A stretch of 41,920 bases of DNA from Bifidobacterium pullorum DSM 20433 (GTDB lineage: Bacteria > Actinomycetota > Actinomycetes > Actinomycetales > Bifidobacteriaceae): NCBI RefSeq assembly GCF_000771405.1, contig NZ_JDUI01000015.1, positions 1-41,920 on the forward strand. Direction: 5' to 3'. The translations under genes were made by a program, and so were the position numbers. Under the pieces are notes generated by a model, which was given only the letters and a program-made list of their open reading frames with translations, ran no database searches and was not told where the DNA came from. The first letter of the stretch is position 1. Each line of letters begins with the position of its first letter. This document shows positions 17,541 to 25,418 of this stretch, one piece after another.

Positions 17541-19433
17541 TCATGCAATGGGTTCGGCGAACGGCGGAACCGGCAGCCCGTTCGCCCCGCACAGCAGTCC
17601 ACGGCTCGGGGCGTTGCGCCACGCGTACCGTACGGCCGTCGGTCTGCGCCACGGCACGGCGATGATTACGGCGTTGCCGTCGATGCTCGCCGGTACGGCG
17701 TGCCGGGAGCCGTCCTCCCACACCAATTCGAACTCGCCTGGATCTGCGCCGTCTAATGTGTCCAAGCCGCAATCGCCGGTGCCGTCGTCGAAGGTGATGG
17801 TCAGCCGGCCATCGGCCAGGCGCACATCGGTCGGCTCCGGCGAGCGCGGCGCGTCGTCCTTGCCGTAGACGAGGCGTTGCGCCGCGGCGAACAGGCGGTC
17901 TGCGACCACGCTCTTGTTCCACGGGTGCAGGTCGTTCCAATCGCCCGCGTCGAGGGTCACCACGGCGGCGACGTCCTCGATCGACTTGGCGGCCTGCCAC
18001 TGGTGTTTGCGGACGAGTGCCCAGCCGCCGTCCTCCACACCGTCGATGGAGAACACCGGCAGCTGCACGATGAGGAACGGCAGCCGCTGCTGCCCCCATG
18101 CCTTGCGCCAGCAGCCGATCATCGCGGCCAGCATACGGCCGTAGTCGTCCGCCACGTCGCCGGTGTTCGACTCGCCCTGGTACCACAGCGCGGCGCGTGC
18201 GGCGTACCCGGCGCAGGTCGCGGTCATGCCGTTGTACAGGCCGAGCGGCTTCCAGCGCACGAAGTCCTCGCCGGGGCAGTCCGCGTCCGTGCGTGCGCCG
18301 ATGGAGTAGGTCCAGGTGCCGTCGAGATTGTACGAGTCGTCGCCCATGTCGAGGTGCATGTGCTTGCCCGGCGTCACGCGGCCCGTGCCGTGTTCGACGA
18401 CCAGGCGCACGTCGATCTCGTTGCATCCGGCCTTCAGCACGCCTTCGGGCACCATGTAGTCGCGGGAGAGGTACTGGTGTTCGGACTGGCCGACTTTGAC
18501 CCCGTTGACGAAGGCTTCGTCGGAGTCGACCATGGCACCGAGATGCAGCGCCGCCGATTGTCCGGCCGCGTAGGCGGGCAGCGTGACCGTGCGGCGCAGG
18601 TGGATCACGCCGCGGAATCCGGTCAGTCGCGGATCGGCGTCCTTCAGGAACGCGGGCAATGTGAGCGTGCCGTGGCCCAGGTTCTCGGATTGGGCTTCGG
18701 TCTCTCGGGTCCGCAGGTCCTCATACCAGCGATTCATCGCGGCGATGCTCTGCTCGCTGCGGGTGCGGGCCACCTCGTCGTCGCGGTAGGGTTCCAGATC
18801 GGCGAGCGCCTTCGGCCATGCGGCGAGCGTCTGCTCGTCCATCCACGATTCGATCGGCGAGCCGCCGAGTGTGATATTGAGCAGGCCGACCGGCACGCCC
18901 AGCCACTGCCGGATCATCCGGCCGAAGAAATAGCCGACGCCGGTGAACTCGTCGAGCGTGTCGGCGGCCGCGCCAACCCAGCGGACCGGCTCGTCGAAAT
19001 CGCGGCGAGGACCATGGAAGTCGAACCGGACGGGCACTTTGCAGTGGCGCAGCAGGGGGTCAGGGTCGCGTGCGAACTCGGACGGGTACCGCCAGCGCAG
19101 GAATTCCATCTGGTATTCCATATTCGACTGTCCCGCGCAGATGAACACCTCGCCCGCGTAGACGTCGTGCGCGATCACCGGTTCGTCGTTGTCATCGACC
19201 CGTACCTCCAACCGGTAGGGGCCTCCAGGCTCCAGCGGACCTAGCTGCACAGTCCAGTCGCCATCGTCCGTGGTCACGGCGTCGGACGATTGATCGGCGA
19301 CGGTAATCCGCACCTGCGAACGAGACCTTCCAGTTCCCCAAATTCTCAACGGGGCACCTGACTGTAACACTCCCCCTTCGCCGAACAGCGGCGAAAGCGT
19401 TACGGCATCTTGCCCCTTATTCATCGTCTTCAT
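17541..19433 (-). CDS. SGNH acetylesterase (sialate-O-acetylesterase-like)
   Basis: A 630-residue esterase resembling sialate 9-O-acetylesterases and bacterial SGNH carbohydrate acetylesterases. The N terminus is a beta-sandwich (LSPLFGEGGVLQSGAPLRIWG). The nucleophile Ser103 is in ICAGQSNMEYQM. LLNITLGGSPIESWMDEQ is the Gly block, WYQGESNTG the family-typical GES motif, and DAGDWNDLHPWNK holds the C-terminal Asp-x-x-His. A jelly-roll insert (VTLPAYAAGQSAALHLGAMV) lies between. There is no signal peptide, so it should be cytoplasmic and act on imported acetylated sugars. GGGAGGA precedes the ATG at 19433. It is the first gene of an operon with the alcohol dehydrogenase, the Gfo-like protein and an acetyltransferase. 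In this locus acetylated xylo-oligosaccharide is a plausible substrate. Confidence 0.85.
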   Translation of the reverse strand: MKTMNKGQDAVTLSPLFGEGGVLQSGAPLRIWGTGRSRSQVRITVADQSSDAVTTDDGDWTVQLGPLEPGGPYRLEVRVDDNDEPVIAHDVYAGEVFICAGQSNMEYQMEFLRWRYPSEFARDPDPLLRHCKVPVRFDFHGPRRDFDEPVRWVGAAADTLDEFTGVGYFFGRMIRQWLGVPVGLLNITLGGSPIESWMDEQTLAAWPKALADLEPYRDDEVARTRSEQSIAAMNRWYEDLRTRETEAQSENLGHGTLTLPAFLKDADPRLTGFRGVIHLRRTVTLPAYAAGQSAALHLGAMVDSDEAFVNGVKVGQSEHQYLSRDYMVPEGVLKAGCNEIDVRLVVEHGTGRVTPGKHMHLDMGDDSYNLDGTWTYSIGARTDADCPGEDFVRWKPLGLYNGMTATCAGYAARAALWYQGESNTGDVADDYGRMLAAMIGCWRKAWGQQRLPFLIVQLPVFSIDGVEDGGWALVRKHQWQAAKSIEDVAAVVTLDAGDWNDLHPWNKSVVADRLFAAAQRLVYGKDDAPRSPEPTDVRLADGRLTITFDDGTGDCGLDTLDGADPGEFELVWEDGSRHAVPASIDGNAVIIAVPWRRPTAVRYAWRNAPSRGLLCGANGLPVPPFAEPIA

Positions 19434-19499
19434 CGTTCCTCCCACTCTTCGATAACGTCCGGATTGTTGCGCACTTTGGTTGAGCTCTGAAAGGAGACA

Positions 19500-19807
19500 T
19501 GGGGCTGCGGACGTTTTCTTGGAGATAGTCATGCAGCCCCCAACCGATCGACCAATGGCGCAACCGGCCATTGGGACATTCGTACCCGTACCTGTTCATG
19601 GACGGCGTGCGGCGACAGGCGCACGTGGGGCGGGTCGGTGGAGAACGTGAGCGTGCTCGTCGCGGTCGGATACCCCAGATGCTCCACAACCTGCTTCGTG
19701 GACATCGGTGTGGAGAAATACAGCTCCACCGCCCGTTCACGCTCCTCGCGACCGGACACGGCAACAATCCTTCCGCTCAGTCTCCAAGAAAACGTCCACA
19801 GCCCCCA
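19500..19807 (-). mobile_element. Internally deleted IS3-like element (about 308 bp)
   Basis: The left end TGGGGCTGCGGACGTTTTCT... (19500-19525) and right end (19781-19807, complement TGGGGGCTGTGGACGTTTTC...) are inverted repeats of 26-27 bases that differ by one substitution and one indel. Between them only the start of an OrfA-like transposase remains. No clear target duplication is visible. The size and structure are those of a MITE-like deletion derivative that a full-length relative elsewhere might still mobilise. Confidence 0.75.
19664..19759 (-). pseudogene. Transposase OrfA N-terminal fragment
   Basis: From a GTG at 19759 the minus strand encodes the helix-turn-helix start SGREERERAVELYFS...MSTKQVVEHLGYPT, typical of IS3-family OrfA. 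After Thr the similarity to transposase stops and the frame runs into unrelated residues, so the catalytic part is missing. Confidence 0.75.
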
Positions 19808-19863
19808 ACCACTCTTCCTTGTACCATCGATACTCTCAGGAAGCACCGCTATTATTGAAGGGC

Positions 19864-19906
19864 CATTCCATAGGCTTGCACCACCAATGCCATGGCCTAT
19901 GGAATG
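19864..19906 (-). terminator. Hairpin downstream of GH10 gene
   Basis: CATTCCATAGGC (19864-19875) and GCCTATGGAATG (19895-19906) form a 12-bp stem with a 19-base loop, 106 bases past the xylanase stop. A smaller GAGCG-CTTA-CGCTC hairpin lies at 19916-19929. Confidence 0.55.
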
Positions 19907-20012
19907 ACCGGAACTGAGCGCTTACGCTCTCAGCTTGTGCACCCGCTTGCGGCCTTGTCGTCCGGCATTGCAGGGGCCGAAACGATTCGGCGCGCTGGCG
20001 GGTGTACAAGTC

Positions 20013-22553
20013 TCATCGACGCCGAGCGATGACCAGCCCGCATCCGGCGGCAACCAGCAGCAGCGCCACCACGGCGATTCCGATGACCGCGGAACCGGTC
20101 TGCGGCATCTTGTCGTCGTTGTCAGCATCGTCGGAAGGCCGCGGCTTCTCGTCGCCAGGCTTCTCGGTATCCTCACCGGGGGTTTCCTCGTCGCCAGGCT
20201 TCTCGGTATCCTCGCCAGGAGTCTCCTCGTCACCGGGGGTCTCGGGATCTTCTCCACCCGGGGTCTCGGTTTCGGAGGGATCGGCCAGCAGACGCAGCAC
20301 GCCCCAATGGGACGCCGTCTGATAGCCGGCACCGGTCGGATCGGCCCAGTTGCGGATGCCGATTCGAGCACCGTTCTTCGCGTCGTTGATCTGGAAGTCG
20401 ACACCTTCGAAGGTGCCGGCCTCAGCCGTTCCCAGATCGATGGCCATCTCGACGACATAGCCGCCATCGACGAGCTTGCCGGCGGTCTGGACCATGGACT
20501 TCTGGACATCCTCCGACGCGCCGGAGCCGAAGCTCAGCTCCGCACCATCGGCGGACACGCGAATCTGCTGGATGTCGTTGGTATACTGGCCGCTCTTGGT
20601 GTTGCCACGGTCGATGTACACCTCAACGGAGTCCTTCTCCCACGGATTCGAGTTGGTCAGATCGATGTCCGCGTCGGTCACTTCCATGAGGACATACAGC
20701 TTGCCGTCCGACCACAGGGTCTTGGCGGTAGCGGTCGCCTCGGGGGAAGGCGTGGCGGCGGTCACCTTACCCACGGGAACCTCGTTGGCTTCCGCCCAGA
20801 CGGAATCCGACGGGTCGGCGTCAACGACCGGAGCCTGGGCGTCGGCGGGAACCTTCACGGCTTCCGTGTAGCTCAGCGGCTCGGCCAGCGTGACGGCGCC
20901 AGTGTCGTTCGTGCTCCACGCGCTGGTCTCCGTGGTGGCGGAATCCGTCGCGATGACGTTCATCTCGACGATGTCCTTCTCTGCACCGGTGTACGGGATA
21001 TCGGCCACGACTTCGTATCCGGCATCAGACGAAACGACGTTGGCCTGCACACCCTCGCCGCCGGTCACACCGTTGCGGCCGATCGTATACTCGGCGTCAC
21101 CCACACGCACGGTGACGGTGTCGTCATCCGCCGCGCTGGCATCGGCGACATCCGCGTAGACGACCAGAGAGCCGTCCTTCCAATAGACATTGAACGAGCC
21201 GGAAACGGCGTCATACGCAGACGGGGTCATCTCGACCAGCGAAAGACGTTCCCACGGAGAGGACGCGCCGGACTCGGCCACGGTACCGGGAAGCGCCGAG
21301 TCGATGCCCACGGCGTCATCCTTGAATGCGTTCATGCTCTTCAACGGCTCGGGAAGGTTGGCGCTATCACCGATGTAGCCGATGTACGCCGGCTTCTTCT
21401 CCAGGTTGTCGTCGAACAGCAGCGGCGCGCCCTCCTTGTTGCGCCAGGACTGGTCGTCGCTCAGCCCCCACACCGAAACCGAGAACAGCTGGTCGGCGTG
21501 CCTGTGGATGATCTGGTTGACGTCGTAGTAGTACCGTCCCTGCTCGATGAGCTTCGCCTCCGTAACCGGCGTTCCGGTGGCGACGTCCAGTTCGGTGATG
21601 GCCTGCTTCTTGCCGAGCGAGGACATATCGGTCAGCGCGTCGTCGAGATTCGACGAGGCCGTGGTCAACGACACATGGAACTGGTGACCGATGCCGTCAA
21701 AGGGAACCCCCTGCTGGATCATGCGTTCCAGAAGCGCCTTGTAGCGGGAACGCTTGCCCGCCTGCTCGGTGCCGTAATCGTTGATGAACAACGTCACCGG
21801 ATGCTCCGCGTCGTCGGCGGCGTAGACGTCGTTCAGATACGTATTCGCGTTCCGGAACGCGTCATAGATGTAGTCCTCGCCCCCATAGGTCTGATACCAC
21901 AGCGAATTGCGCATGCCGTTGGTGGCGGGGTCGTCGCTGTCGTTCACGGTCTCGTTGACCACGTCGAACGCGACGACGGGATTGGTCGGGCTGCCGAATT
22001 TTCCGAATTCGTCGGAGATGGCCTCCGCCACGTTCTCGATGTGCCTGCGCTGGCGTTCCTGCATCGTGGCCTTGTCGGCAAGCGGGCAGCTGGTGACGCC
22101 GGGGTTGTCGTTGGTGTCATGGCACCATTCGTCGGCCTGGAAGAACCAGTCGGGCGTCTGCGAGTGCCAGACCAGAACATGGCCGTAGACCTTGATGCCG
22201 TTCTCGCTGGCGAACGTCAGCAGGTTCCGCGCGTCATCCGACATGCGGAAATTATGCTGGTCGTCGTACCAGCCTTCCGGCTTCAGCGAGTTCTCCGGGG
22301 TGATCTGGTCGAAGTTCTCGACCAGGGCCTTCTCCTTGTCCTGGTTGAGGGTGTATGTCTCGATGGCGACACCAGCGTTGATTCCCAGCGGATTGTATTC
22401 GCCCTTGATGCCGCCCGGATAGTCGGGGTCGGCCGCCATGGCCGTCGGGGCGAACGCCAGCGGCACCAGCATGGCTGCGGCCGCAAGCGCCGCGACGATG
22501 CCACGGCGCTTGGACGCCCCACGCTCATCGGTTGTATTGAACAATGTATCCAT
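20013..22553 (-). CDS. Cell-wall-anchored GH10 endo-beta-1,4-xylanase with CBM9
   Basis: An 846-residue extracellular xylanase. A signal peptide ends near residue 40 (PTAMA). The GH10 barrel spans about 45-395, with acid/base E201 (FDVVNETVND) and nucleophile E321 (AITELDVATG). Two CBM9-like beta-sandwiches follow, a divergent one at about 425-555 and a clear one at 565-755. An acidic Pro-rich linker made of repeated EETPGEDTEKPGD leads to the sortase motif MPQTG (816-820), a hydrophobic span and an RRR tail. The enzyme should cut xylan at the cell surface and release oligomers for the nearby importers. I chose the ATG at 22553 because GAGGAAAG is 5 bases upstream; another ATG four codons earlier is less well placed. 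M replaces L in LPXTG, which is tolerated in bifidobacterial anchors. Confidence 0.95.
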   Translation of the reverse strand: MDTLFNTTDERGASKRRGIVAALAAAAMLVPLAFAPTAMAADPDYPGGIKGEYNPLGINAGVAIETYTLNQDKEKALVENFDQITPENSLKPEGWYDDQHNFRMSDDARNLLTFASENGIKVYGHVLVWHSQTPDWFFQADEWCHDTNDNPGVTSCPLADKATMQERQRRHIENVAEAISDEFGKFGSPTNPVVAFDVVNETVNDSDDPATNGMRNSLWYQTYGGEDYIYDAFRNANTYLNDVYAADDAEHPVTLFINDYGTEQAGKRSRYKALLERMIQQGVPFDGIGHQFHVSLTTASSNLDDALTDMSSLGKKQAITELDVATGTPVTEAKLIEQGRYYYDVNQIIHRHADQLFSVSVWGLSDDQSWRNKEGAPLLFDDNLEKKPAYIGYIGDSANLPEPLKSMNAFKDDAVGIDSALPGTVAESGASSPWERLSLVEMTPSAYDAVSGSFNVYWKDGSLVVYADVADASAADDDTVTVRVGDAEYTIGRNGVTGGEGVQANVVSSDAGYEVVADIPYTGAEKDIVEMNVIATDSATTETSAWSTNDTGAVTLAEPLSYTEAVKVPADAQAPVVDADPSDSVWAEANEVPVGKVTAATPSPEATATAKTLWSDGKLYVLMEVTDADIDLTNSNPWEKDSVEVYIDRGNTKSGQYTNDIQQIRVSADGAELSFGSGASEDVQKSMVQTAGKLVDGGYVVEMAIDLGTAEAGTFEGVDFQINDAKNGARIGIRNWADPTGAGYQTASHWGVLRLLADPSETETPGGEDPETPGDEETPGEDTEKPGDEETPGEDTEKPGDEKPRPSDDADNDDKMPQTGSAVIGIAVVALLLVAAGCGLVIARRR
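20155..20275. repeat. Tandem coding repeats in the GH10 linker
   Basis: A roughly 39-bp unit occurs twice, plus shorter partial units, and encodes EETPGEDTEKPGD. It is an in-frame wall-spanning linker and a likely site of length variation between strains. Confidence 0.75.
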
Positions 22554-22587
22554 CACTTTCCTCATTGATAATGGTGTATTCCTTGTC

Positions 22588-22691
22588 CGGCCCGCGTATC
22601 GGGCCGTTCGGTTCGGCAGCCACTCTGCCCCGAACCCGTTTGCTCGCACCTCCTTCCCTCTTGTCTCTCGCTGACGCATTGGCGCGTCAGC
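22588..22691 (-). promoter_or_regulatory. Structured 5' leader of GH10 gene
   Basis: Three hairpins precede the xylanase start: 22670-22691 (GCTGACGC/GCGTCAGC), 22610-22636 (GGTTCGG/CCGAACC) and 22588-22606 (CGGCCCG-CGTAT-CGGGCCG). An unused near-perfect ribosome site AAGGAGGTG lies in the leader about 95 bases before the ATG. A regulatory role is possible but not shown. Confidence 0.45.
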
Positions 22692-22699
22692 CTTGTTCC

Positions 22700-22738
22700 G
22701 AACCCATCGAACGGAGCGGCTCCGCAACCGATGGGTTC
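22700..22738 (-). terminator. Terminator hairpin after GH8 gene
   Basis: GAACCCATCG (22700-22709) pairs with CGATGGGTTC (22729-22738), with an inner CGGAGC/GCTCCG stem. It starts 15 bases after the GH8 stop on the minus strand and separates that operon from the xylanase gene. Confidence 0.75.
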
Positions 22739-22753
22739 AAGACTGTCGGCACC

Positions 22754-23881
22754 TCACCAGGTGCGGTACTCCCCCGCCAGCGCCAGGAACGCGAAGGCGT
22801 AGAGGAAGTTGTCGTAGTAGCGGCGCGTGCCGGTGCGGATCGGGGTGTCCCACAGCAGGCGCACCCAGCGGATCGCGTTGTCGAGCGCGTCCGGCTCCTG
22901 CGAGTGCATCGCGGCGAGCGAGCCTTCGGCGGTGGCGGCGATGAAGCCGACCGGGTGCAGCACGGTCTCGTCCACCGGCGTGCCGTCGATCGCATACACG
23001 CAGGTGCGGTCGTGTTCGAGGAAGAAACGCTGCAGACGCGCATTCGCATCGCACAGTTCCGGCACGACGCCGTTCCACAGGCAGTCCAGCCCGATGTTGC
23101 CGGCGGTGCGGTAGGCGTCGGAGTAGAAATGCCAGTGGTCGCGCTCGTCGACGTGCGGCGTGCCATCATAGTTTGAGTATTCGGGGTTCATGCCGGTCTG
23201 CGGGTGGCAGGCGGTGACCAGGTACTCGCGGCTCGCCTTGGCGGCCTGCGCCCAGAACGGACGGTCGGCCTCGTCGGCGCGCTCGGCGAACACCTCGTAG
23301 AAGTGCGGCAGATGGTAGGACGGGTCGGTCCATTCGGTTTCCGGGATGAACTTGATCAGATGGTTCTCCGGGTTCCACATCGGATAGCCTTCACCGTCCT
23401 CGCCCTGGTGCACGCAGGTGTGGAGGATCGAGCGGGCGTGGCGGGAGTACTCGTACACGCCTTCGCCGTCGCCCCATCGCGCGGAGGCCAGGAACAGGTC
23501 CATCGCGAAGTATTCCTCGCCGTCCGGGGCCGGACCGTCGGCGTTCGGTACGCCGCTGGGGTCCACAGACCAGGCGAAGTAGCCCTGGTGCAGGCCCTCG
23601 GTCATGAACATGTATTTCATGACCCAACCCCACAGCTTGTCGAACACGTCCTTGCGGCCGTACTGCACGGCGATCATCATCGCGTAGCTCATGCCCTCGG
23701 TGCGCACGTCGTGGTTGCCGGTGTCCATCACGTACCCCAGGCCTTCGTCGTTCTCCCAGTAAATCTTGTCCGGGCCTTCGAACATCTCATACCAGTTGCG
23801 CTCCAGGCGGGCCTGGATGGCCTCGCGGCTGTAGCCGCACTGTTCGAACAGGCTGGTTTCGGAAGCGTTGTGGTCGGTCAT
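22754..23881 (-). CDS. rexA: GH8 reducing-end xylose-releasing exo-oligoxylanase
   Basis: Removes single xylose units from the reducing end of xylo-oligosaccharides (Rex, EC 3.2.1.156). The 375-residue (alpha/alpha)6 protein has no signal peptide, so it acts in the cytoplasm on imported oligomers. The general acid is E62 in NHDVRTEGMSYAMM and the catalytic Asp is about D255 in HWHFYSDAYRTAGN; both blocks are characteristic of Rex enzymes such as the Bifidobacterium adolescentis RexA. YFAWSVDPSG and DGEEYFAMDLFLAS are also typical. GAAGGAGA precedes the ATG. It is the third gene of the GH120-esterase-GH8 operon (27-base gap to the esterase). Confidence 0.95.
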   Translation of the reverse strand: MTDHNASETSLFEQCGYSREAIQARLERNWYEMFEGPDKIYWENDEGLGYVMDTGNHDVRTEGMSYAMMIAVQYGRKDVFDKLWGWVMKYMFMTEGLHQGYFAWSVDPSGVPNADGPAPDGEEYFAMDLFLASARWGDGEGVYEYSRHARSILHTCVHQGEDGEGYPMWNPENHLIKFIPETEWTDPSYHLPHFYEVFAERADEADRPFWAQAAKASREYLVTACHPQTGMNPEYSNYDGTPHVDERDHWHFYSDAYRTAGNIGLDCLWNGVVPELCDANARLQRFFLEHDRTCVYAIDGTPVDETVLHPVGFIAATAEGSLAAMHSQEPDALDNAIRWVRLLWDTPIRTGTRRYYDNFLYAFAFLALAGEYRTW

Positions 23882-23908
23882 CGGTGTTCTCCTTCGTGTT
23901 CTCGTGGT

Positions 23909-25384
23909 TCAGTTGGTCGTCGCGCTGCCCCATTGCAGCAACGCGTTGCGTTCGGCGTTCGTACTCCAGTCGCGGATCATGCGGGTCCGATGGCCGAGGC
24001 GCATGGCGTCGTCGCCGAACGGGGCGTACCGCGTCCATTCCGGCAGCGGCGTGCCGTCCGCATCGGGGCCGTTCGGGTCGCCGGTGGCGGCGAAGTTCGT
24101 CCAGTAGGCGACCATCCGGCGCGACAGGTCGTAGTGCCATCCGACGAACGGACGCCAGCAGGTGGCCAGCGTGCCGAACGAGAACCACAGTTCCGACGAG
24201 TGGAACGCGCCGGCGTCGTCCCCGGGCATGGTCACGTCGAACCGGTAGTAGTACGGCGCCTTGCGGCCGCTGCGGATCCATTCGGCGATCAGTTTGAGGT
24301 TGCCGACCTCGCCCGCGGGCAGCTGGGTGCCGTCGGTGTCGGTCTCCATGAACTCGCCGGTGGTGTTGCCCAGCATGATCTCGACCTCGTTCTGTTCCCC
24401 GCGTGCGATGGTGCGCGCGAACTGGTCGGTGAGGAACCGCCCGTCCACGCACGGCACCCAGTTGACCATCATCGACCATTCGCCTTCGCGGCCGGAGTCG
24501 GGCGGCACCGGCAGGTCCTCGGCCGCCTTGAGCAGGTCCGCGGCCGGCACCTGGCGCGCCTCATCGAGCGAGGAGACGCCCAGCGCGGCGAACAGCCGTT
24601 CGGCGTTGCGGTGGGATTGGTCGAAGGACTGCTGCTGGCGGTTGAACAGGCCGAGGCCTGCGCCGGACTGCATGATGGCCCGGCCGAACAGGCCCTTGTT
24701 CATCGGCGAGCAGATCTGCGCGAGCACGCTGCCCGCGCCCGCCGACTGGCCGAAGATGGTGATGTTCTCCGGGTCGCCGCCGAACGCGGCGATATGCTCG
24801 TGCACCCATTGGATGCCGGCGCGCTGGTCCAGGAGTCCGAAGTTCGCGTACGGCTCGCCGTCCTGACGCGCCTGCGACTGTTCACGCAGCCATTCGTGCG
24901 TCAGGAAGCCGAACACGTTGAGTCGGTAGGTCAGGGAGACCACCACCACGCCGCGGCGTGCGAGGGCGGAGGCGTCGAACTCCTTTTCGGCGGTGCAGCC
25001 GGACTGGTATGCGCCGCCGTGAATCCACACCATCACCGGCAGCGGGCGATCCGTGCTCACCCGTGTGTCCTCGTCGCTGCCGCGCAGCGCGGGGGTCCAC
25101 ACGTTCAGATAGAGGCAGTCCTCGTCGAGCGCGATGGCGGGGTCCGTGCCCCATTCGCGGTCATAGAACTCGTTCGAGTCTCCCGGTGTGGGCTGCGGAC
25201 AGGCGGGGGCGAAGTCGTGCGCCGCCAGCGTGCCCGCCCAAGCTGCCACCGGCTGGGGTGCGCGCCAGCGCAGGTCGCCGACCGGCGGCGCGGCGAACGG
25301 GATACCACGGAAGACCGTGATCTCGGGTTCCGGTGCCGCAATGCCTTCGACGGCGCCGCAGCCGGTGTGGACGATGCGTAGCAT
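23909..25384 (-). CDS. Type B carboxylesterase
   Basis: A 491-residue alpha/beta-hydrolase of the para-nitrobenzyl/cholinesterase-like group. The oxyanion block is VMVWIHGGAYQSGC, the nucleophile Ser lies in ITIFGQSAGAGSV, and the catalytic His is in GAFHSSELWFSF. EDCLYLNVWTPA is the EDCL motif of the family. No signal peptide is seen, so it is intracellular. Lying 34 bases after GH120 and 27 before GH8, it probably removes ester groups (acetyl, feruloyl or others) from imported xylo-oligosaccharides; which ester is not known. AAAGGAGC precedes the ATG. Confidence 0.9.
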   Translation of the reverse strand: MLRIVHTGCGAVEGIAAPEPEITVFRGIPFAAPPVGDLRWRAPQPVAAWAGTLAAHDFAPACPQPTPGDSNEFYDREWGTDPAIALDEDCLYLNVWTPALRGSDEDTRVSTDRPLPVMVWIHGGAYQSGCTAEKEFDASALARRGVVVVSLTYRLNVFGFLTHEWLREQSQARQDGEPYANFGLLDQRAGIQWVHEHIAAFGGDPENITIFGQSAGAGSVLAQICSPMNKGLFGRAIMQSGAGLGLFNRQQQSFDQSHRNAERLFAALGVSSLDEARQVPAADLLKAAEDLPVPPDSGREGEWSMMVNWVPCVDGRFLTDQFARTIARGEQNEVEIMLGNTTGEFMETDTDGTQLPAGEVGNLKLIAEWIRSGRKAPYYYRFDVTMPGDDAGAFHSSELWFSFGTLATCWRPFVGWHYDLSRRMVAYWTNFAATGDPNGPDADGTPLPEWTRYAPFGDDAMRLGHRTRMIRDWSTNAERNALLQWGSATTN

Positions 25385-25418
25385 GATCAGCTCCTTTGCT
25401 TGTCTGTTCGTGGTGCGC

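Larger units (their letters stand above)
19434..20012. other. Intergenic region with IS relic and hairpins
   Basis: This 579-base gap holds the promoter side of the acetylesterase operon, an IS-derived element with inverted ends (19500-19807), and two hairpins after the GH10 gene. No intact gene is visible. Confidence 0.7.

Noticed and set aside
19500..19807. 8-bp or 3-bp target duplication around the IS3-like relic
   Set aside because: Flanks (ACA on the left, ACC on the right) do not match convincingly.
20155..20275. CRISPR-like direct repeats
   Set aside because: Repeats are contiguous, in frame and encode the acidic linker EETPGEDTEKPGD before the sorting signal; no unique spacers.
19935..22568. 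Plus-strand open frame of 877 codons opposite the GH10 gene
   Set aside because: GC-driven mirror of the xylanase coding strand; the minus strand has signal peptide, catalytic motifs and sorting signal.
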